This document shows, in pieces, positions 16,445 to 24,598 of a stretch of 55,209 nt of DNA (the stretch's first letter is position 1; each line of letters opens with the position of its first letter). The position numbers and the translations under genes were made by a program. This DNA is from a virus, in IMG/VR virus record IMGVR_UViG_3300049846_001695, positions 1 to 55,209 of that record. One strand, written 5' to 3'. The notes under the pieces are model-generated. The model was not told the origin of the DNA and did not search any database. It saw only the letters and a list, made by a program, of their open reading frames with translations.

Positions 16445-17930
16445 GATTACCAAAATAGTTCCATCCTTTATAAAACTAGAGGGAGTTCCTGTAGAGCAGG
16501 AAAAAGATCTAGAAAAGTTCTTGTCTTATACGGATAAGAAAGCGGTATTCCTCTATAATAAAGCTAGACATAACAAGAATCTGGCTAGAAGGATGGATAG
16601 AGAGGATTTCTTAGAATACTTAGAGAGACTTAAAAAAGCTCAAAAGGTATCTCTCCTTAAGAGAGACAGAAAAGGGAATATTTATACGTTCTCTGGATTA
16701 CTTAAGAAGGTAGAAAGCTTTTTCTCTGAAAACTCAATTAAATACATAGACAATACTGAGTATCCAGAACCAGAGAATCTACCGTTTAAGAAAGATCCTC
16801 CACAGTTACGGTATTATCAACAGGAAGCCGTAGATGCTCTTATAAAAGCTCGCCACGGTGCTATATCCGTCTGTACGGGCGGTGGTAAGAGCCTCATCCT
16901 CCTTTCTATTGCTAAAGAGTTTGGTCTTAAAACCGTAGTAATGTGCCCCTCTGCATCCATAGCTTCTCAGCTTTACGAAACCTTCTTAGAGTATTTAGGT
17001 AAGAAATATGTAGGTCTTTTTGGTTCTGGTAAGAAAGAGATAAACAAGTTAATTACCATAGCCATAGATAAAAGCCTAATCAACGTAGAGAAGGGGACTG
17101 AAGAGTGGGAGGTCTTAAGTAAGACCCAAGTAGCCATAGTTGATGAAAGTCATATGGTCGCTACTGAAACACAAGAAGTAGTAATGACAGGGGTTTTTAG
17201 AGATTCCCCATACAGGTTCTTCCTCTCAGCCACCCAGTTTAGGAATGACGGGGCAGACCTTCTTCTGGAGGGTATTATTGGAGATGTTGTTTATGACTTC
17301 CCTATTGAAAAAGGGATCAAGGAGGGGTTTTTAGCCGAGCCCACATTTTACATTATTCCAGTTAGAGTCCCCGAGGGCATGGTCTTCGGCAATGATCCGT
17401 TACAGAACTTGCGTACAGGAGTTTACGAAAACAAAGCACTCCACGAGTACGCGGCTAAGATAGCCAACAGATACCTAGCATCTGGTAAGAAAGTTATGAT
17501 AATGATTGATCAAGTAGACCAGTTCTCGCTACTTGTTAATCACCTGTCGGAAAGACCCGGATTTGCCTACGGTAGTCTAACCAAAGAGCAGAAATCTAAG
17601 ATAGATAAGATGTATTACGCTAAATCCACAGACATGGTGGACAAATTCAATGATGGCAAGCTGAACTGCCTTGTTGGAACTACCGCTATTGGAATGGGGA
17701 CTGACACTAGGCCAGTAGATGTAATCATAAACCTACAGGGCGGTCAGTCTGATGTTAAATTCTTGCAATTAATTGGCAGAGGCACGAGAAAAGTACCGGG
17801 GAAGAAAGAGTTTGTTTTTATTGATTTCGATGTAGTTAATCACGATTTGTTACATAAATGGGCACTATCAAGAAAGAGCCTGTTTAAGCAAGTTCACTCT
17901 AATGTATTTGTTGTTGATAGCGGAGTTTAA
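16437..17930 (+). CDS. Superfamily 2 DNA helicase (UvsW-like)
   Basis: The 497-residue helicase has a Q-type region RYYQQEAVDAL (125-135), Walker A CTGGGKS (146-152), DESH box (236-239), SAT (264-266), and in the second RecA domain TAIGMGTD and QLIGRGTRK (motif VI, with arginine finger). An N-terminal domain of about 120 residues matches the size of the T4 UvsW accessory domain. UvsW-type helicases unwind branched DNA and R-loops and switch replication from origin to recombination mode. It overlaps the kinase gene, consistent with one transcript with the sigma factor and SbcD-like gene. Confidence 0.9.
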   Translation: MIKITKIVPSFIKLEGVPVEQEKDLEKFLSYTDKKAVFLYNKARHNKNLARRMDREDFLEYLERLKKAQKVSLLKRDRKGNIYTFSGLLKKVESFFSENSIKYIDNTEYPEPENLPFKKDPPQLRYYQQEAVDALIKARHGAISVCTGGGKSLILLSIAKEFGLKTVVMCPSASIASQLYETFLEYLGKKYVGLFGSGKKEINKLITIAIDKSLINVEKGTEEWEVLSKTQVAIVDESHMVATETQEVVMTGVFRDSPYRFFLSATQFRNDGADLLLEGIIGDVVYDFPIEKGIKEGFLAEPTFYIIPVRVPEGMVFGNDPLQNLRTGVYENKALHEYAAKIANRYLASGKKVMIMIDQVDQFSLLVNHLSERPGFAYGSLTKEQKSKIDKMYYAKSTDMVDKFNDGKLNCLVGTTAIGMGTDTRPVDVIINLQGGQSDVKFLQLIGRGTRKVPGKKEFVFIDFDVVNHDLLHKWALSRKSLFKQVHSNVFVVDSGV

Positions 17931-17933
17931 AAC

Positions 17934-18971
17934 ATGAGTTTCACATACGACCCACATTTTATAAAGTTTAGAAAATCGTTAGAGGGGATGCTGTCTAATT
18001 ACTCCTCTACAAGAAACACAGAAAAGAACGAGTTTACACAAAAGCAAAAGAAGCTTGTAGAAGATCTCGTTAAAAAAGAAAAGCAGTTTAGGCGGGCAGT
18101 TAAGAAACACAGGAACGGTAATCGCGCTTACTTGAAGTTCATCTCTTTCATACTTGACGACAAGAAGAATATTTTAGCAGCAAGACCGTTTTTCAGAGAG
18201 CGCCAGACAGACTTTTCAAAAAAGATTTCCCCGGCTATTAAGTCAAGGAATGTAAAGAAGATGTTTACGTTTAATATAAACTACCCGTTTATTGACTTTA
18301 TTATGTCGAACGAGAAGTGGGGGAAGAGTTCCGATGTCTTTAAGATAGCAAAAGAGATCAAGAAAATAAGAGAAGAAATCATCTTACAAAACATGCCACT
18401 AGCAATATCTAGAGCGACCCTCTTTAAGAAGAAGACTCCAGAAAATCATTTGAATTTCATGGACTTGAATCAAATATCTTTCGAAGGACTTATCAACGCC
18501 GTAGACAAGTTTGTACTTCCATATACAACAGTCTATAGAAGTGTTATAATCGGAAGGATTTCAGGCGATTTAATTGAAAACTATTCAGAGACAATGATGC
18601 ATTTTTACCCATCCGATAAACGTAAGATTTATCGCGCAAACAAAATAAACAAGGGTAGGGAGTTAGACGATCAGAATTTTGATACTCTGGCCGAGAACGT
18701 AAACCTAGAAGGTCCGAAACTGGAGTCCCCCGCTTCTGGAAGTGAGTTACAGGGGCTCATGGCGGCAGTCAGTCCATTGTCATTAGACGTGCCAATGACA
18801 GACGATACGCCGGATGCAAAAAGCTTTTCTTCCAACTTTGTAGCTCCAGAATCCGTCCAGCCAGACTATATCCTAGAAGACATAGAGACAAAAAGTCGTT
18901 TACAGGCGGCATATAGTTCACTAACTCCGCTTGAGCTTAAAATACTGAAAATGAAGGGGTTTAACTTATGA
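17934..18971 (+). CDS. Divergent sigma-70 family factor (late-type phage sigma)
   Basis: Of 345 residues, 147-235 look like sigma region 2: a helix with NMPLAISRAT, then FMDLNQISFEGLINAVDKF (DLxQxGxxGLxxAxxKF pattern), then YRSVIIGRISGDLIENYS for the -10 recognition helix. The last residues, SLTPLELKILKMKGFNL, resemble the start of region 4 but stop before the recognition helix, so -35 reading is doubtful. T4 gp55 is a similarly reduced late sigma. It probably redirects host RNA polymerase to phage late promoters. The N-terminal 100 residues are very basic. No region 3 is evident. Confidence 0.8.
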   Translation: MSFTYDPHFIKFRKSLEGMLSNYSSTRNTEKNEFTQKQKKLVEDLVKKEKQFRRAVKKHRNGNRAYLKFISFILDDKKNILAARPFFRERQTDFSKKISPAIKSRNVKKMFTFNINYPFIDFIMSNEKWGKSSDVFKIAKEIKKIREEIILQNMPLAISRATLFKKKTPENHLNFMDLNQISFEGLINAVDKFVLPYTTVYRSVIIGRISGDLIENYSETMMHFYPSDKRKIYRANKINKGRELDDQNFDTLAENVNLEGPKLESPASGSELQGLMAAVSPLSLDVPMTDDTPDAKSFSSNFVAPESVQPDYILEDIETKSRLQAAYSSLTPLELKILKMKGFNL

Positions 18972-19306
18972 GCGAAAAATATACTATCTATACAACGAAT
19001 GGGCATATCTTAACAAAACCACTCGTCGTTCAAAATATTGAATCATCTGTTAAGGGCGGATTCTTAACAATAAAGAACAAAACTACTTTTCAGTTTGTAG
19101 AGGTAGTTTATGGGGACGGGAAAAACTACGGTGCCGGAATGCAAGTAATGCTTAAGTCAGATGCATTCGTCCACCCTTGGGCCAAACAACGGTATGAAAT
19201 AGACGGACAGGAGTGTATCCTTGTTCCAATTTCCGAAATCGTAGGCGTTAAGGTTCCACAATTTGATACTATCCCACTTGGTTTGTTTGATAGGGAGAAG
19301 AAATGA
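18968..19306 (+). CDS. GroES-like co-chaperonin candidate
   Basis: The 112 residues end with a pattern resembling the GroES barrel: VVYGDG, then GMQVMLKSDAF, then YEIDGQECILVPISEIVGV, comparable to the GroES V.G.G, GD.V.F, V..DGEEYLI..E.DILA order. The central loop differs and a typical mobile loop is not obvious, as in T4 gp31, which also diverges from GroES. It would pair with the GroEL-like gene at 13049. The start overlaps the sigma gene stop by 4 bases and its stop overlaps the SbcD-like gene. The assignment is inferred from the pattern and a structure prediction could settle it. Confidence 0.55.
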   Translation: MSEKYTIYTTNGHILTKPLVVQNIESSVKGGFLTIKNKTTFQFVEVVYGDGKNYGAGMQVMLKSDAFVHPWAKQRYEIDGQECILVPISEIVGVKVPQFDTIPLGLFDREKK

Positions 19307-20283
19307 AGATTTTGGTTGTTGGAGATCCTCACGTCAGATTTGATGATTTAGAGGATTGCGAAAATCTGTTCAATTTAGTCAAAGAAACGGCAGTTTCGTT
19401 TGGCGCGCAAAAGATAGTGATCCTTGGAGATCTCTTTCATAATCACTCCATTATCCACGTTTCGGTTTTGAACTTTTGGCGTCGCTGGTTCCTCGCGTTC
19501 AAGTCTTTGCGGATTGAGGTTATCGCCCTTAAGGGTAATCACGACTTCGGTATCCACAACCCTAGCGAGCATTCGTTAGAGCCATTTAAAGATGTTGCCA
19601 CGATAGTAGATACTCCTCAATACATTGATGGGATGTTATTTCTCCCCTACTTCGGACACAGAGAAAGCAAGGCTTTCTACGGGGCTGCCTCCCAGCAATC
19701 CAAAATAATGTTCTGTCACGAATCCTTTGACGGGGCAAAATACGATAATGGGTTTTATGCGCCAGATGGATTCAACCAAGAGATGTGTAATTCAGAATAT
19801 ATAATTTCTGGACATATTCACACACCGTCCGTTTTGAAGGGTGTATCAAATACCGTTTACTATATAGGTGCGCCCCGTTGGCAAACACTATCTGATGCTA
19901 ACGTTAATAGGCATATTGGGGTGTTTAATACAGAAACATTAGAATGGGACTTGGTAGAGACTAAAAAAGTCTGTAAGCAAATCCTTAAAACTGAAATTAC
20001 CGACATTTCTCAGTTGGACGATAAATACGCAAAAGAAAATTCTGTAGAAACACTGGTTCTATATGGAACCAAGGAAGAAGTCGATAAAATGGTTGAAAAG
20101 GTTCAGGGGCGTGGGTTTTTGATAAAAACTAGCATCAAGCACGAAGAAATTAAGATCAGGGAAAGCGATGGGATATCGAAAGCATATGTAGCCTTTCTGA
20201 ATGAAAGCTTTTCGAAGTTACTACCAAAGGAAGAAGTTGAGAAATATATAGAGAGGAATTCAACATGGATAGCAAAAATCTAG
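19303..20283 (+). CDS. SbcD/Mre11-like nuclease (T4 gp47-like)
   Basis: This 326-residue dimetal nuclease shows GDPH (D8, H10), LGDLFH (G42, D43), KGNHDFG (78-81), H139 in FCHESF, and GHIHTP (170-173), in the order and spacing of Mre11/SbcD. The C-terminal 120 residues would form the capping and SbcC-binding region. With the SbcC-like ATPase at 10947 it should process DNA ends for recombination and replication. It overlaps the upstream gene by 4 bases and the downstream gene by 19. Confidence 0.92.
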   Translation: MKILVVGDPHVRFDDLEDCENLFNLVKETAVSFGAQKIVILGDLFHNHSIIHVSVLNFWRRWFLAFKSLRIEVIALKGNHDFGIHNPSEHSLEPFKDVATIVDTPQYIDGMLFLPYFGHRESKAFYGAASQQSKIMFCHESFDGAKYDNGFYAPDGFNQEMCNSEYIISGHIHTPSVLKGVSNTVYYIGAPRWQTLSDANVNRHIGVFNTETLEWDLVETKKVCKQILKTEITDISQLDDKYAKENSVETLVLYGTKEEVDKMVEKVQGRGFLIKTSIKHEEIKIRESDGISKAYVAFLNESFSKLLPKEEVEKYIERNSTWIAKI

Positions 20284-20591
20284 AAAACGCTTCAGACCCA
20301 TCCTTAAAAGAAAAGATTCTCCTACTTAGAGATATGACTAGGAGGACAGGGGTTTTGCATGAGTTTCAGGTAGAAAACTTGAAATACTGGTTTTTTATGC
20401 TTTATTCCGAGGTTGACAAGTTTGAGATTATGTTCGATTTTGAAAAATCAACCTTAACCTATAAAGTATTGTCAACAAAGGATAGCGAGGCTTTCCATAA
20501 AAACAATAATTTCAATACCTTATCGGAGTATGTCAAGTTTTTACTTGGTCAAAATACTGTAGTTAAGGTGGTGTCTGAGCCAAATGTCTAA
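20265..20591 (+). CDS. Hypothetical protein
   Basis: This 108-residue protein has no recognised family. It has a helical N-terminus, then an aromatic-rich mixed part (YWFFMLYSEVDKFEIMF) and an amphipathic C-terminal helix. It starts 19 bases inside the SbcD-like gene, with a GAGAGGAAT sequence 6 bases before the ATG, and overlaps the next gene by 8 bases. Its place between a nuclease and the terminase pair gives no clear hint. Confidence 0.66.
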   Translation: MDSKNLENASDPSLKEKILLLRDMTRRTGVLHEFQVENLKYWFFMLYSEVDKFEIMFDFEKSTLTYKVLSTKDSEAFHKNNNFNTLSEYVKFLLGQNTVVKVVSEPNV

Positions 20592-21171
20592 AAAGGAAGA
20601 TGCAATAGTCAAGGTAGAACAAGAGGCGCTAGAGCAATGGCAGAAGAAGCGTGAGCAGCACCTAACTCTTGATCAGTCAATGGCTTTATACGAGCATTAT
20701 CTAAACGGCCACTCCGTAGAGGAAATCTTCCATCTTAAGAACGGTAAAATACCCTTTGGTCAAATAGTAGACGCCAAGCAGAGGTACGAGTGGGATAGAA
20801 GAAAGAATACTCAGTTATCCAATTTGTATAAAAAGGTCGAAGAGCGTGCGGTTAAGGCGAAGGCCGACGCTGTTTTTCTACTTACGGACGCACTGGCTAT
20901 CGCCAAGAAACAGCTTGGAGATAGATTTAGAAAGTACATGGAAACCGGAGATGAATCACATCTCGGAACATTGGACTTGGCAAACCTCAAGAACTATAAA
21001 ATGATCTTAGAAATGTTACAGCTTTTGACTGAACAGAACAAGAATCAAAAAGAGGTTTCTGTTGGTGGCGTTGTAACACACCAACACAACGTTTCTGTCG
21101 ATAGCGTTAAGGCATCTGATCTATTAAGGCTTTTTGACGAGGGCAAAATAATAGACGGTGAGAAGAAATGA
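20584..21171 (+). CDS. Probable terminase small subunit
   Basis: Of 195 residues, about 27-65 (LDQSMALYEHYLNGHSVEEI) look like a helix-turn-helix. A long helical part follows (75-150) and the tail is basic and hydrophilic. It lies directly upstream of, and overlaps by 4 bases, the large terminase, the standard position for the DNA-recognition subunit. No sequence family can be assigned by eye, so the call rests on position and the DNA-binding-like N-terminus. Confidence 0.65.
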   Translation: MSKKEDAIVKVEQEALEQWQKKREQHLTLDQSMALYEHYLNGHSVEEIFHLKNGKIPFGQIVDAKQRYEWDRRKNTQLSNLYKKVEERAVKAKADAVFLLTDALAIAKKQLGDRFRKYMETGDESHLGTLDLANLKNYKMILEMLQLLTEQNKNQKEVSVGGVVTHQHNVSVDSVKASDLLRLFDEGKIIDGEKK

Positions 21172-23567
21172 CCCCAATTCAGGAACAGATTTTAAGATCC
21201 GCCCTCTTTGTCCCATGCGATTCCAAAGAGGACTTGCATAGGTGGATTAAGATATATTTAGGAATGGATCTCCCCAATACAATCGTCTGCGACGATGAAA
21301 GACACCACCCTCCCTCAAACTCATCTCCAATGGATTTAGTTTGGGAGATATACCAAAAGGCTCGTCTTGGTCTTGACCCGGATTTTCAAGAGATTCTAGC
21401 CTATGCTGCCCGCGAAAGCGGCAAGACTGTTTCTGCTTCCATTATAGAAATTTTGTGCATTATCCACTTGGGAAGAGATGTGGTTCACTTAGCCGCCATT
21501 GAACCGCAGGCCAAATATTGTCTTGATTACGTTAGAAAATTCCTATCAAGACCTATTTTAAAGGAATTCGTTACTTCTACCAATAGAAGAGGATTGAAGT
21601 TTTCCAAGTATATAAGCGATAAAGATCCAAACGTCGTTATATCCCCGGTACAGTGGGAGTCCCTCGACCCAGAGACAAAAAAGACGTTCTCGGAAAGCAA
21701 AAACGAAATATTCTTAACTGTTGCCACGGTCGAAGCGTGTAACGGCCTCCACGCTCCGTTTATGTGTGTAACCGGCGACAGCAGGGTAATTCTCGAGAAT
21801 TTAGGCCCCGTTCCGATAGAAGATGTTATAGCCGACTCAATTGGCGGAAAAGCATCTCTTGTTGGGGAATTCAAGGTTGAGCCCACAAAGAAATTCAAGA
21901 TACTGTCGTGGCACCCAGAGCTTGAAAAATTTGAATTCAGGGAGATCAAAAAGGTCTTTAGAAGAAAAGCTACAGACGTTATAAAGGTTAAATTCTCAAT
22001 GACTTCTTGGGGGTCGGAGAAGAAAACATTTTCTACGATAGCCTGCACCAAAGATCATCAATTTTATTGTGTCCCGCCCAAAACCAGCAGCGTTAAAGGC
22101 TTTTGGATTCCGGCAAGAGAATTGAAGCCGGGATTTGAGCTATTCAGCGTTTTTGATAAATGCAAAATAGAATCCGTAACAAAGACAGAGAACACCGATT
22201 GGGTTTATGACGTAGAAATAGAAGAAACGCACAACTTTGTTTGCGAAGACGTTGTAATCCATAACTGCATGGATGAGCTAGATCTAGTCGATCCAGCCGC
22301 CTTCATGGAAGCTAAGAGTATTCCTACGTCAACGGTAGATAGAAAGTATCCAATTACGTTTATGACGAGCACCAGAAAGTATTCATACGGTCTGGTGCAA
22401 AAAGAAATTGATAGAGCCTCTACTGAAGATACTAGACTGAACATTAGACACTGGAATCTCATAGATATTACAGAGTCTTGTCCACCGCAGCGTCACCTCC
22501 CAGAAGAACCGAAAATTGAAATATTTGTAAATGAGGAATACCTAAAGGCTTTATCAAGAGAAGAGTACGAAACGCTCTCCGACAAGGAAAAGCAGGGATA
22601 CGAGAGTTACGATGGGTATGCTGGCTGCCTATCTAACTGCAAAATGTTCGCCGCCTGCAAGGGGCGTCTTGCAACGAAGCAAACCTCCCAAAGCCCGATG
22701 CTTAAGAGAATTGACCACACCCAATCAAATATTAGAAAGGTGTCTCTGGAGCACGCCAAGGCACAATATTTGTGCTGGAAGCCCTCTACCGCCGGTCTTG
22801 TGTTCCCGCATTTTGATAAGGAAAAGCACGTTATAACAGCCGCAGAAATGGCGAAACTGGCGACCGGAGATGATTTCGACAAGAATTTCTCAAAGGCCGA
22901 TTTGATTAAACTATTCAAGGATTTAGATGCAGAATTCTATAGCGGGATAGACTGGGGTTTTTCTCACAATTACGTTGTTGTTACAGCCGCTATGCTTGGG
23001 CATATTTTGTACGTTATAGACGTAATCGTGGGCGGCGAACTATTGCTTCCAGATAAGATAGACATAACAAAGAAACGCATAGGATATCTAAGTCCAACAG
23101 TTTTCCCAGATAACGCATATCCGGCTGACATTAGATCATTTAGACTGGCGGGATTTAAGATGATTGACTTCAGGAAGGACGTTCTAGAAGGCATCACCGC
23201 CGTATCTGAAAGACTTTATTCAATGCAAGACAAAAATCCTACCATCTGGTTCCTCAAGGATGATCCGGGCGTAGATTTCTTAACAAAAGAAATATCTCTG
23301 TACCACTGGAAACTAGATAAGGCAGGCAACTTACTGGATGAACCAGATAAGGTGGATGACGATAGCGTCGATGCTCTCAGATATTTGTGTCAAAACCTAC
23401 AAATAGGCAAGTCTAGGTTCGTAAAGATAGCTAAGGAACAAGAAACCCAGAGAAAGCCGACGATGTTACAGACATTTGTAAAGGATAAAATCAAGGAGCT
23501 TACTCGGGACGAAGTAGAGGAGATGCCTCAGTTAAAGGGTGGTCCCGGTTTCAAGTTTATTATTTAA
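21168..23567 (+). CDS. terL: Terminase large subunit interrupted by an intein
   Basis: The 799-residue precursor has an ATPase with Walker A ARESGKT (81-87) and a Walker B split by an intein: the extein reads FM before residue 200 and CMDELD from 367. The nuclease domain has SGIDWGF (D595) and a C-terminal acidic DDDSVDALRY set. After splicing the enzyme would have about 632 residues, normal for TerL. Cysteines C487, C491 and C497 (CLSNC, AAC) may bind zinc. The enzyme pumps DNA into proheads and cuts it. The start overlaps the small-subunit gene by 4 bases. Confidence 0.94.
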   Translation: MTPIQEQILRSALFVPCDSKEDLHRWIKIYLGMDLPNTIVCDDERHHPPSNSSPMDLVWEIYQKARLGLDPDFQEILAYAARESGKTVSASIIEILCIIHLGRDVVHLAAIEPQAKYCLDYVRKFLSRPILKEFVTSTNRRGLKFSKYISDKDPNVVISPVQWESLDPETKKTFSESKNEIFLTVATVEACNGLHAPFMCVTGDSRVILENLGPVPIEDVIADSIGGKASLVGEFKVEPTKKFKILSWHPELEKFEFREIKKVFRRKATDVIKVKFSMTSWGSEKKTFSTIACTKDHQFYCVPPKTSSVKGFWIPARELKPGFELFSVFDKCKIESVTKTENTDWVYDVEIEETHNFVCEDVVIHNCMDELDLVDPAAFMEAKSIPTSTVDRKYPITFMTSTRKYSYGLVQKEIDRASTEDTRLNIRHWNLIDITESCPPQRHLPEEPKIEIFVNEEYLKALSREEYETLSDKEKQGYESYDGYAGCLSNCKMFAACKGRLATKQTSQSPMLKRIDHTQSNIRKVSLEHAKAQYLCWKPSTAGLVFPHFDKEKHVITAAEMAKLATGDDFDKNFSKADLIKLFKDLDAEFYSGIDWGFSHNYVVVTAAMLGHILYVIDVIVGGELLLPDKIDITKKRIGYLSPTVFPDNAYPADIRSFRLAGFKMIDFRKDVLEGITAVSERLYSMQDKNPTIWFLKDDPGVDFLTKEISLYHWKLDKAGNLLDEPDKVDDDSVDALRYLCQNLQIGKSRFVKIAKEQETQRKPTMLQTFVKDKIKELTRDEVEEMPQLKGGPGFKFII
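21765..22265 (+). other. Mini-intein in the terminase Walker B site
   Basis: Residues C200 to N366 (167 aa) of the precursor form a Hint domain: Cys1 followed by VTGDSRV (block A), ACTKDHQF with the block B histidine, WVYDVEIEETHNFVCEDVVI (block F) and the terminal HN before extein C367 (block G). There is no LAGLIDADG or HNH endonuclease insert, so this is a compact, immobile splicing element. Insertion immediately before the catalytic DE means unspliced terminase cannot hydrolyse ATP. Confidence 0.93.
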
Positions 23568-23604
23568 GAATCAATCTTTAGAGGAGATTTAACGGGGTAC
23601 TAAA

Positions 23605-24594
23605 ATGAAAAAAATATTCACACATACCGCAGGGTATGTAGTTTACGATGATTCTGTTTTAACAAATAATCCTTCCAAGCAATTTGGTAATTGGAAGAGA
23701 TCTAGTTATAACATCGAGGTCGAGAAGCCGTCTGGGCCTCAAGAATTATATGTCCCCAATGGAAGTAGCGTAGTTGCCTTCTCAGGGACTAGAGCTATAA
23801 CCACAAATGCATCAACCGACTTCAATCTGCAACTAAATCCGGTTAAAACCTCTACCTACAGATTGACTTGGAACGGAAATGGTACATTTTCTGGATTCAG
23901 AACCAAAAGGAGCATTGATTTTAACGGCGTAACTGTGACACTAACCGTTAACAATAACGCCACAATGCTATTTTCTTCAAGCGTAAACATTTCAACTGCT
24001 CAGGTAGGAGATGTTGTATTTATCCCGGCTACATCTACTGGTGACGCTGCTTCTCCGTTTAGCGAATCCAATGTTGGGTACTGGGTTATTACTACGAAAA
24101 ACTCTTCTACGTCTTTCTCTGCCACAAGACTGCCGGGTGAAACATTTAATGGAGTATCCGAGGCAGTTGCGGTTACTGCAAGCACACAAGTAGTTATATT
24201 TTCAAACTCACCAGTAGAGGTCGGTGACAGCATTTCTATCTCAAGCGGTTTCAGTCCAGTAACTCTAGGATATTACACGGTTTCCGCTCTTTCTTGGAAC
24301 TGGATTGAGTTTGTATCCACAAACCCACTCCCCCTAGAATCTGCTATCGTAACTGGACTTACAGGACTTACTATTTTCTCAAACGCAAAGAGATGGGTTA
24401 GAATCGAAGCTGACTCAAACGTAGTTTTAAGATTTAACAACTCAACAGAAAACACACTTGAATTAATTCCTAGAACAACACTATCTGATGCCCCTGTGGC
24501 GTGGTTTGATAGCTGGGGTTTGTTTTGGAAGCTTGAGATTGTAAACAACAACCCAACCAAAGGTTGCACAATAATTCTAAGTAGTGTAGAATAA
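23605..24594 (+). CDS. Beta-rich virion structural protein
   Basis: These 329 residues are poor in Lys and Glu and rich in Ser, Thr, Asn and Val, with alternating hydrophobic strands through the length, as expected of virion surface or decoration proteins. Several stretches (VTLTVNNNATMLF, VGDVVFIPATST, VGDSISISSGF) look like repeated beta units. It sits between the terminase and portal. I cannot say which part of the particle it belongs to. An AGGAG sequence lies upstream of the ATG but unusually far (about 18 bases). Confidence 0.72.
   Translation: MKKIFTHTAGYVVYDDSVLTNNPSKQFGNWKRSSYNIEVEKPSGPQELYVPNGSSVVAFSGTRAITTNASTDFNLQLNPVKTSTYRLTWNGNGTFSGFRTKRSIDFNGVTVTLTVNNNATMLFSSSVNISTAQVGDVVFIPATSTGDAASPFSESNVGYWVITTKNSSTSFSATRLPGETFNGVSEAVAVTASTQVVIFSNSPVEVGDSISISSGFSPVTLGYYTVSALSWNWIEFVSTNPLPLESAIVTGLTGLTIFSNAKRWVRIEADSNVVLRFNNSTENTLELIPRTTLSDAPVAWFDSWGLFWKLEIVNNNPTKGCTIILSSVE
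24564..24592 (+). promoter_or_regulatory. Possible internal promoter before the portal gene
   Basis: TTGCAC (24564-24569), a 17-base spacer and TAGAAT (24587-24592) lie inside the end of the upstream gene. Six bases separate the -10 from ATG 24599, which has no Shine-Dalgarno sequence. This mirrors the leaderless arrangement at 15657. The alternative is simple translational coupling across a 4-base gap. Confidence 0.35.
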
Positions 24595-24598
24595 CTAT

